Source: Euptelea pleiosperma (lineage: Eukaryota; Streptophyta; Magnoliopsida; Ranunculales; Eupteleaceae). Taken from it: a stretch of 64,000 nucleotides of DNA. Positions 56,601 through 64,000 of this stretch are shown piece by piece. The position numbers and the translations under genes were made by a program. The notes beneath the pieces were generated by a model, which worked only from the letters and a program-made list of their open reading frames with translations, was not told where the DNA came from and ran no database searches. Where the stretch lies: positions 12,084,138 to 12,148,137 of the forward strand of contig CM068544.1 in the NCBI GenBank assembly GCA_035048495.1. The letters are read 5' to 3'. How positions within the stretch are numbered: the first letter of the stretch is position 1; every line of letters begins with the position of its first letter.

Positions 56601-59449
56601 CCTACCCTGTCATTCTTGCTTCCGCTTTGTCTGCAAGTGAACGTAAGAAACTTCTTGAGCTACTCAACGAGCACAAATCTGCGATAGGTTGGACTATAGA
56701 TGATATTCGTGGCATAGACCCCTCGGTGTGCCAACATCACATCTATCTCGAGGATGAATCCAAAACCTCTCGAGAACACCAGAGGAGGTTGAACCCCGTC
56801 TTGAAGGATGTAGTCCGGGATGAGGTCCTTAAACTGTTAGATGCGGGTATCATTTATCCCATCTCCGATAGCAAATGGGTGAGTCCTATTCATGTCGTCC
56901 CTAAAAAGGCAGGATTCACAGTTGTGGAAAATGAGAACAAGGAAATGGTAACCCAGCGCCTGAAGAAAGGGTGGAGAGTCTGCATCGATTACCGACGACT
57001 CAACACCAACACTAGGAAGGACCATTTTCCTTTACCCTTCATAGACCAGATGTTGGAGAGACTAGCAGGTCATTCCTATTACTGCTTCCTTGATGGTTAC
57101 TCAGGGTATAATCAAATACCCATCGCCCCTGAGGATCATGAGAAGACAACTTTCACCTGTCCCTTTGGCACTTTTGCCTACAAGCGCATGCCCTTTGGCC
57201 TCTGCAATGCACCCGCGACCTTTCAAAGGTGTATGATGAGCATATTCTCTGACATGGTGGAAAAATTCCTCGAAGTCTTTATGGACGACTTCTCAGTCTT
57301 TGGGTCATCCTTTGATGACTGTCTGAACCATCTAGGGCTGGTACTTCAACGCTGTCAGGACAAGCGACTTGTCCTCAATTGGGAGAAATGCCACTTCATG
57401 GTGAAGAAGGGCATTGTTCTGGGACATGTCATTTCCCATCAGGGCATTGAGGTCGACAAAGCTAAAATCGATATCATCTCGACCTTGCCCATTCCTAAGT
57501 CCGTACGTGACATCCGATCCTTTTTGGGACACGGAGGATTCTATAGGCGATTCATCAAGGACTTCTCTCAAATCGCTCGACCTCTGTCCCATCTTCTGGC
57601 TAAAGATAGTCCTTTCGACTTTAATGCTGACTGTGTCAAGGCATTTGAGCGTCTCAAATCTGAGCTCACTACTGCGCCCATTATTCGTCCCCCGGATTGG
57701 ACTCTACCTTTCGAAGTAATGTGCGATGCTTCTGACTACGCATTAGGCGCCGTTCTAGGGCAGAGAGTTGACAAAAGGTCACACGTGATCTACTACGCGA
57801 GCAAAACTCTTAACTCTGCCCAAATGAATTACTCTACCACTGAGAAAGAACTCCTGGCGGTAGTCTTCGCCCTTGATAAATTCTGTCAGTACCTCTTAGC
57901 CACTAAGGTGGTTGTGTACACTGATCATGCAGCCCTTCGTTATCTCATGTCGAAAAAGGAAACCAAACCTCGATTAATTCGATGGATTCTCTTACTGCAG
58001 GAATTTGACCTCGAGATTAAGGATAAGAAAGGAACTGAGAATGTAGTGGCTGATCACTTGTCTAGACTGACTTTAGAGTCATCCTTCGACACCCAGCCCA
58101 TCCCTGAAACCTTTCCAGACGAACAACTGTTCGCCATCTCTGTTAATCCTTGGTATGCTGACATTGTCAACTACCTTGTCACCGAAGAAATGCCTTCACA
58201 CTGGTCAAAACAGGACAAAAGCCAATTCCTAGCAAGAGTTAAGTACTACTCTTGGGATGACCCTTATTTGTATAAATACTGTCCTGACCAGATCATTCGT
58301 CTCTGTGTCCCTGAGTCGGACCAACTCAGTATCTTGTCCTCATGTCATGACCAACCTTGTGGTGGTCATTTCAGCACTAAGAAGACTGCAGAAAAAGTGC
58401 TGCAATGCGGATTCTACTGGCCTACACTATTTAAAGATGCCCATATCTACTGCAAAACTTGTCCTAATTGCCAGCATCTAGGCCGCATCTCCCAGAGGAA
58501 CATGATGCCCCTCACTCCCATCCAGGTCGATGAAATATTTGACATCTGGGGCATCGACTTCATGGGCCCCTTTTCCGTTTCCTATGGTTTTGAGTACATT
58601 CTCCTTGCGGTAGACTATGTATCCAAATGGATAGAAGCCATTCCCACCAAGACCAATGACCACAAAGTGGTGGTCAAATTCCTAAAGGAGTTCATCTTCG
58701 CTCGATTCGGTGCCCCTAAGGCCATCATTAGTGATGGGGGCACCCATTTCTGCAATAAGATATTCGAGAACTTAATGAATAAGTATGGGGTAACCCACAA
58801 GGTCGCCTTAGCTTATCATCCGCAGACTAGTGGTCAAGTAGAGGTTTCTAATCGTCAGATCAAGCAGATCTTGGAGAAGACAGTCAATACCACACGTAAA
58901 GACTGGTCTACTCGTCTCACTGATGCTTTATGGGCATACAGAACCGCCTACAAGACCCCACTCAATATGTCTCCCTATCGTCTCGTCTTTGGGAAACCCT
59001 GTCATCTTCCGGTAGAGATTGAACATCGTGCCCTGTGGGCCATTAAGAAGCTCAACTTCGACCTAGACTCCGCAGGGGAGGAGCGGAAACTGCAAATGAA
59101 TGAGTTAGAAGAACTCAGAAATGATGCCTACAACTTGTCCAAGAATTACAAAGCCAAAATGAAGTGGATACATGACAAGAGCATCCTCAGGACAGAGTTC
59201 CATCCAGGACAGAAGGTCCTTCTTTATAATTCTCGTCTCCATCTCTTCCCTGGGAAACTGAAATCTAGGTGGACCGGTCCTTATACGGTCACCGCAGTCA
59301 CACCCTTTGGGGCAATCACTATTGAGGATCCCAAGGATCACTCCTCTTTTCAGGTCAATGGGCAGCGTCTAAAACAGTTCCATGAACTTGACGTATTGTT
59401 CATTCAGACTTTTGAGATCGATCTCATCGATCCTACCTATGTCGACTGA
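53684..59449 (+). CDS. Gag-Pol polyprotein of E3, uninterrupted (1921 aa)
   Basis: Same length and frame as the E2 polyprotein, from the conserved ATG; ATG at 53816 is the alternative Gag start. The Gag domain, CCHC knuckle (C321, C324, H329, C334), protease DLGAS, RT YRRLN and FMDD, RNase H core, integrase zinc finger and D,D35E triad are all present at matching positions. Differences worth noting are Val to Ala just after DLGAS, Arg to Cys in the RNase H region (DKFCQY) and Pro to Ser after the first integrase Asp (GPFSVS); their effect is unknown. No nonsense codon or frameshift is seen, so it is coding-competent by inspection. Near-identity to E2 in gag-pol contrasts with the different LTR class downstream of the LTR head. 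Confidence 0.95.
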   Translation: MPGWTPPNKRLVRSENHVPTVDPPLNSSPSLSPPASPSTTTFVVMAVERPLIETFAPISANPPTCIVLPPTTAVQFEIRPQTIQMLPTFRGLPREDPYSHIREFQHVILLFKNQNLDDDNVRLRVFPFSLKDRASDWLYSLPADSISSWKELVGKFMSKFYPMTRTNQMKQLIQDFRQKSDEKFFEAWDRFQDYLTKCPHHSIDKGNLVHVFYKGLTDESRTMVESMCQGKFLHQTPTDAYKFLGELGENSQHWTTDSEFSRTTSVQRTTKGHDATADTELRSVIQELSKSVSALAVSVQKPTQQSTPVMHVGHESPIESCTLCLQPSHTTEHCPLNEGWSNPLQEEVCAFSTYKPPTQNSYSQSYHPDTRNHLNFSWRPQSTQPQAQPPRQPQGMYHPGFNQPNRQFNQGQYQQNQYPSTQNQQFQQGQYSGQSSTFQNQQRVPQTFQNQPIVPTNSPAYNYNAPMSSSRELVPQLPLAAPQQSVPKSGIEDLLAQLITQQQQSMQRLEQQQQQSMLRLEQRLGNLEAEKAKGIFPSQPIANPKGNAKGAVYEIGSQSQSQNENCQGEVQAVTTLRSGKTVDMGVQPPPVPSPAPITRTEETSPNPTSASSTSPPTSDIPVQKSKAKDKPICRVKPPFPDRLVQDKRDQQFSEILDVFKDVQINIPFLSAIKQIPSYAKFLKDLCTVKRRTHVPKAAFLAEKATAFIQRNSVIKHKDPGSPTVQCEIGDNFSCTALLDLGASANLIPFSVYQQLGLKDMKPTNVTLKLADQSIKIPRGIIEDVLVKVADFYYPVDFIILDTEPCQDNRIPVILGRPFLATANAHIGCRDGNMSIAFGNLKAEVNIFRLMQQDADREVTDEMCAVESLIPDSTEDILKQCLEHFGADFATESAISDLNDLLETAPLIEIPAPLIEFEPLITMAREPILPLPTEVKPLQSVSSVTPISTPSAPILELKPLPTDLSYAYLGPKETYPVILASALSASERKKLLELLNEHKSAIGWTIDDIRGIDPSVCQHHIYLEDESKTSREHQRRLNPVLKDVVRDEVLKLLDAGIIYPISDSKWVSPIHVVPKKAGFTVVENENKEMVTQRLKKGWRVCIDYRRLNTNTRKDHFPLPFIDQMLERLAGHSYYCFLDGYSGYNQIPIAPEDHEKTTFTCPFGTFAYKRMPFGLCNAPATFQRCMMSIFSDMVEKFLEVFMDDFSVFGSSFDDCLNHLGLVLQRCQDKRLVLNWEKCHFMVKKGIVLGHVISHQGIEVDKAKIDIISTLPIPKSVRDIRSFLGHGGFYRRFIKDFSQIARPLSHLLAKDSPFDFNADCVKAFERLKSELTTAPIIRPPDWTLPFEVMCDASDYALGAVLGQRVDKRSHVIYYASKTLNSAQMNYSTTEKELLAVVFALDKFCQYLLATKVVVYTDHAALRYLMSKKETKPRLIRWILLLQEFDLEIKDKKGTENVVADHLSRLTLESSFDTQPIPETFPDEQLFAISVNPWYADIVNYLVTEEMPSHWSKQDKSQFLARVKYYSWDDPYLYKYCPDQIIRLCVPESDQLSILSSCHDQPCGGHFSTKKTAEKVLQCGFYWPTLFKDAHIYCKTCPNCQHLGRISQRNMMPLTPIQVDEIFDIWGIDFMGPFSVSYGFEYILLAVDYVSKWIEAIPTKTNDHKVVVKFLKEFIFARFGAPKAIISDGGTHFCNKIFENLMNKYGVTHKVALAYHPQTSGQVEVSNRQIKQILEKTVNTTRKDWSTRLTDALWAYRTAYKTPLNMSPYRLVFGKPCHLPVEIEHRALWAIKKLNFDLDSAGEERKLQMNELEELRNDAYNLSKNYKAKMKWIHDKSILRTEFHPGQKVLLYNSRLHLFPGKLKSRWTGPYTVTAVTPFGAITIEDPKDHSSFQVNGQRLKQFHELDVLFIQTFEIDLIDPTYVD

Positions 59450-59807
59450 TGATCTACTCAGTCTCCTGTGCTCCAACTTGGTTGGGGGTGCCTGTCACCC
59501 CCGTCATGTCTGGCTGAAGACGTAAAACTTAGCGCTTTCGGAAAGGCAATTCCGGTATTCCTAGAGTACATGAGTCTCATGCATTTGTTATTACTGTTAT
59601 ATCTCTGGAAATGCAGGTACATTCATTCTTCCGATCATCAGGTACCACACACTGTCGAGTTTCTGCCGACTTGGTAACATCCTTCCTGAATCTTTGCATC
59701 ATCATCTCTGATTTGTTATCATTTTATGTCCCGGTATTGAGCACCGAGGACGGTGCTATATTTTGGTTGGGGGTGGGGTATTTACCAAAACTCATGTCTT
59801 CATTTTG

Positions 59808-59846
<39 letters not shown>

Positions 59847-60076
59847 TTTTATTTTTGGGGTGATTTCCGATGTTCTCCAAAAGTTTTCTAGAATTTCAAA
59901 AAAATGTGTCAAATACCCTGACTTTGATTAGCTGAAAACCTCCGTTAAGTCAGTATTGAGGATGTCAATTTTTGTTTAAGGTTAGCTTTGAGTCAAGTCA
60001 AGCGTGACTACAGCAGGTTTGAAAACTCAGAAAAACTCATATTCGGCACAATTGTACACTATCAATATCAGAGTCA
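59450..60076 (+). other. E3 3'UTR, part before solo LTR D
   Basis: Contains the post-stop hairpin (59484-59502), the AGCACCG palindrome (59740-59757) with its TTGGGGGTGGGG tract, and a long A-run (59811-59844). No env. Confidence 0.82.
60072..60076 (+). repeat. Target site duplication of solo LTR D, left copy
   Basis: AGTCA, repeated exactly at 62532-62536. Confidence 0.9.
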
Positions 60077-61535
60077 TGAAAGTAGGATTTTTCCGCGTCG
60101 TTGGGAGAACGACCCTAACTTCAACACATTTTTAATTAATCCGAAACTTTTAACCTGTAGAATGAGCAATTTTGCACAGTGGCTTGTGTCGGATGTCGAT
60201 CCGCACTCGGGATTAGTCAGATTAGCGCAATAATGGACATGAAATTACGGATTTTTCTCAGAAATTGTTAAAAATAAAAGGATGGAAGGGTGAGAATGGT
60301 GATGAGGATTTTTAAAACATTCTTTGGGAATTTTTGAGAGACATGGACACTAATAATTAAAAATGGAGGACACTATATTCACAGTAAACCTTTAATATCC
60401 ATAAAACTCATTCATCGAACTCACTTTATTAATAATCAAAATATGACAACCATTACATGGAATCTTGAACGAAATTTAGCTATCCTAAAACTAAAAAGCA
60501 GTAAGCATTAACCTAGAAAACATATAAGGGTAGAGAGAGAAACTATAGAGAGAGTCTAAAGAAGAGGAGAGAGAAAATAAAAGATCCTACCATAAAACTC
60601 ACCAAGAGATGAAGATAATGTTGATGGCCATTCAACAAGGTGATGGTGCTTGCCCAAACTAGGCTGTGGGAATTTGCGGATGAAGCATGTGAAAGGGGTA
60701 GAGGAGAGCTCGCTCCTTGTGAGATGGGCGTGAACACAGCTTGGAAGGATGCTGGTGCGGCGGCTAGAGGACAGCCCCGTTGGATGCACAACGGTTTATG
60801 GTTGTTCTTGGTGGCTGGAGCAAGGCGATGAAGGTGAAGAAGGACTGCAACGTTCGGACGAGCTAGACTGAGTCAGATTCAATCCAGCAATGGAGTCAAT
60901 GAGGGGCGCACTCCACTTCTCCTCCTCTCTTCATCTTCCTCTTTTTTTTCTTTTTCGTTTTCTATTTTTGAAGAAAGAGGTCACGATTTTTTAGAGGAGT
61001 AGATGAGACAGGCGGCTGGGTTTTCTGGTGGGATAGAGATATGGAGATGGGGGCGGTAAGGTGAGAAGGAGGCGGCAGCAGCAAGGGGGAGATGTTGCAG
61101 GCGGAGATGTTGCAGGCGGAGGTTGCAGGCGGTGGTTGCAGGCGGTACCGTTGGTGCAGCAACGTTTCGGGGGGTTGTTGGAGATGAGATTGCCACCACC
61201 TGCCAACAGAGAACACGTCCCCAAGAAGAGGACGTGCTAGAGAGGGATAGAAGGGAGAGAAGAGGTGGGGAGAGAAGAGCTCGTGGGAGAGTTGTCGGCC
61301 GGAGTTGCAGCCTGCAACTCCGGTGAAAACGTGAAGAAGATGACGAAGATGAAGAATGAAAAGAAGAAAAAGAAGGAGAAGAAGAAAGGGAAACGGTGGG
61401 CCGAAGATTCGGGGAAGGAGAGGAGAAGAAAAGAGGGGGATTAGGGTTCGAACGAACCCTTCTCCTTCCTCTTATAAAGCTCCCTATTTCCATTAATGGA
61501 AATAGGGTATTTTTTGAAAATAAAAAATAATTTTT

Positions 61536-61568
<33 letters not shown>

Positions 61569-62531
61569 TAAAAACCTACTTTTCTATGGGGAATCTCCCC
61601 AATTAGTGGACCCCCCATTTAATTAAAATTATTTTTGAAATTCGCGGGGTCCACTAACTGGTCGGTCAGCGGGTCGATGAAGATGGGCCCGGCTATTGGC
61701 CCTCATGGGTTGATGATGTCCATCATCTCACAGAATGATGTGACAGACAGTCTGATGGCGATCGGATGGATGGTGACTTGATTGGGACTCAGATTGGTAG
61801 ATCGACGGATCTAGAGAGATCCAACGGTCCGATTGAAGATCCAACGGTCCGATGGAAGATCCAACGGTCAGAAAGCTAAGGGAGATGAGATAGAGCTGAT
61901 AGGCAGGAGTTCTGGGGTTAGGTCAGTAAATTCGAGGATCGAGAGATGAAGAGAGAGAGAGAATAAGGAGAGATGAGAGAAAAAGTATCAAAAAAAATGG
62001 AAAAAAAGCACTGGCGGAGGGTCTGGAACCCTGTTCTTCACTGTGACCATCCTCACGCTTCTCCAGTAGAGTCGACCATCATTCTTTGCTGACTCATGTG
62101 GCTTTAAACGCTTTGGTCCGTCTCTTGGTCATTGGCTCTCCTACTCTCTTCGTTCTTTGGGCCGACTTTTTGGTCCTCTTATTCAGCCCATATTTGGCCC
62201 ATATCTTCTAGTTATAGCATGTGGGCTTGTTAAGCTTTGATAATGGGCTTTCATGATCGATTTGGGCCCACAAGTCTCGAAAATCGTCCCATCGGGGTTT
62301 CCTGCGACAGAAGAAGCGCGTAATGAGATTTTATCAGAACGGCTTAATATTTAGACTTCCGAAAATGTGTTTAATGCATGCAAATATACCATTTCGTCCA
62401 GAAAAGTGTGTTTTACGCAATGAGATAGACTCTTACGTAGAAAAGTGGATAATTAGAGCAGTTTTACGTAAGAGAGTGCGATAACGCTAACAGGATAAGT
62501 GCTTAAAATAAGCACTTTTGAGCGAATATCA
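60077..62531 (-). mobile_element. Solo LTR D, Athila-like, inserted in the E3 3'UTR
   Basis: 2455 bp with both family termini, E3 3'UTR on both sides and the perfect duplication AGTCA. It belongs to the E2/S1 LTR class: the TTTCCATTAATGGAAA palindrome is near 61484-61509, an A/T run near 61538-61565, and the minus-strand B-box-like motif at 62020-62030. It is younger than E3's insertion. Confidence 0.93.
61299..61323. repeat. Perfect GGAGTTGCA-class palindrome in LTR D
   Basis: 12-bp arms CCGGAGTTGCAG and CTGCAACTCCGG around one base. Confidence 0.9.
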
Positions 62532-63850
62532 AGTCACCCTAAGTTTAGAAATTCTGGAGATCCTGTGAGAATAATTGTGGAGACCTAACCCAGTGAGCTT
62601 TCGAGCCTTTAATCGTTTCAGAGAGTTATACATTAATCCTGAGTCACAAGATGACTCACTATTCTTCATGCCCGCAATATTCGTTGAGAGATCTCATTAT
62701 CTTTTGCTTCGATCATAAAACTCGGAACGACATCAAAAATTGGATTACTACGACAGAACCTTCTCTGTATCCAGTCAAGACAGTATACATGATAGTGCAA
62801 ACCTTAGAAAATGATTTAGGCCATTTTTCTGAACCATTCAGCCTTTTTACTCACCTGAATTATACTTCACTAGAAACCCCTTGAGCCATTCTATAAAAGC
62901 CTTTTCTTTGTAAACCCATCAACCTAAAATCCAGTCTAGCTACGAAACATGACTGGCTACCCTTATTTTGAGATGGACAAAAGAATAACTGATGTGGGTG
63001 TACCGTGAAAAAGAAAAGTAAAGAAGAAGAATCAAAAGGAAAAGAAAGTGGTTCAAGCCAAAAACAAAATATAGAAAGAAAGTATGAAGAAGAGCTGAAA
63101 AGAAATTGAGCAGTCTCAGAAATATCAAGTAAAAGAGAAAAATACGAAAAAAGGAAAAAGAACCAGATAATGGTGTTATGTCGCAGGAAAAAATTCAAGA
63201 AAATGGCAATATCCTCTCAAGATCTTTGAAATCCTGTATTCCTTTATCTCTCTACACCTGACCTAAGCCTCATTACAACCCAGGAAAGTCCTACTTGATT
63301 CTAGGATAGCACGATCATAAAATGTGGAGATCGGAGAAAGAGAAGCTATAGAGTTTGATCTGACATTCCCGAGTGAAGTGGTATTCCAATCATGAGATCT
63401 TCTTTTGTTAAAGATGTCCTTCCTTCAAATAAAACATATGTGAGATCTTTTGCCTCTTTATATTAAATACATCTCCTCACATATAAATTGAGAGAAAAGA
63501 AGAAAACCCTTCTTGTGTGATTCTATTCTGAGTGCTAAACATGTGAGATTTGAGGTCGGGGCATAAAAACTTAGAGGTGATCTGGAAATCTTTACTGTCG
63601 GATGATGAGAACGTTGAGCACACACACACGCAGAGTCTGACTATTCTGGGTCATGATTATCAGTCTGTAGTCTTGCCAAAACTTTCCAACTCTTCGCTAG
63701 CATGTAACTGTTTTTGCATCCATTCAATGATTTGACGAACGGTGTTTCCCTGAGCTAATTTGAAAAAGTGTGCAGCATGTGCAGAGCCCTTTTAAGCTCA
63801 TTTATTTCGCACTAATTGCCAAGGATTGGCAATATGCTAGTTGGGGGTTG
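62532..63850 (+). other. E3 3'UTR, part after solo LTR D, with polypurine tract
   Basis: Colinear with E2 39740-41062. The ATTGCCAA hairpin is at 63815-63833 and TTGGGGGTTG at 63841-63850 abuts the 3' LTR. An ACACACACAC run lies near 63621. No ORF of interest. Confidence 0.85.
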
Positions 63851-64000
63851 TGATATTCGCTCAAAAGTGCTTATTTTAAGCAATTATCCTTTTAGCGTTA
63901 TTGCATTCTCTTACGTAAAATACTCTATTTACCTATTTTTCTACGTAAGAGTCTCTTCTGTTGCGTAGAACACACTTTTCTGGACGAAATGGTATATTTG
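63851..64000 (+). repeat. E3 3' LTR, first 150 bp
   Basis: Identical to 48754-48903 as far as the window goes. Confidence 0.92.

Larger units (their letters stand above)
48754..64000 (+). mobile_element. Athila-like retrotransposon E3, runs off the right edge
   Basis: 5' LTR, PBS, leader, uninterrupted gag-pol, 3'UTR split by solo LTR D, polypurine tract and the first 150 bp of the 3' LTR. Those 150 bp are identical to the 5' LTR head. If the 3' LTR is full length, the element ends near 67,060. Confidence 0.93.

Overview
The window is plant nuclear heterochromatin made almost entirely of transposable elements nested in one another. Flowering-plant origin is inferred from Athila-like Ty3/gypsy elements primed by tRNA-Asp, a Ty1/copia element primed by initiator tRNA-Met, a CACTA-type DNA transposon end, and a captured first-exon fragment resembling plant ATP-citrate lyase subunit A. 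No intact host gene, rRNA or genuine tRNA gene was found, and the species cannot be told from the sequence.

Layout. 1-2018: 5' part of a decayed minus-strand copia element (gag, initiator-Met PBS, LTR). 2019-3838: left part of a CACTA-like transposon carrying gene-derived sequence. From 3839 on everything is one family of Athila-like elements with very long LTRs (2.3-3.4 kb). LTR A (minus) at 3839-9609 is split by forward solo LTR S1 (6046-9019) and followed by a stub of its own 3'UTR. Element E1 (10247-25809) sits in that stub; its gag-pol has four nonsense codons and its 3' LTR is cut off at a junction with a 23-nt templated filler. LTR fragment F (25838-27451) follows, interrupted by minus LTR B (27452-28803 and 43911-44855). 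Inside B sits E2 (28804-43905), a complete element with an uninterrupted gag-pol, near-identical LTRs and the perfect target duplication CAAAT. B's 3'UTR stub receives minus LTR C (45228-47833). C's 3'UTR stub receives E3 (48754 to beyond the window), also with an uninterrupted gag-pol. E3's 3'UTR receives minus solo LTR D (60077-62531, duplication AGTCA). The chain F > B > C > E3 > D is five layers deep.

How the parts work. In E2 and E3 one 1921-codon reading frame encodes Gag, protease, reverse transcriptase, RNase H and integrase with the key motifs present. Transcription probably starts at a TATA box that, in three LTR classes, lies beside a palindrome. The RNA carries a tRNA-Asp PBS, a long leader with a consensus splice donor, and a 1.9-kb 3'UTR without an env gene but with three conserved hairpins and repeated TTGGGGGTG tracts, the last being the polypurine tract. 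The LTRs also hold tRNA-like segments with Pol III A and B box similarity, and recurrent 21-26-nt palindromes. The E3 LTR looks like a chimera of two LTR classes. All comparisons were made by eye without alignment software.
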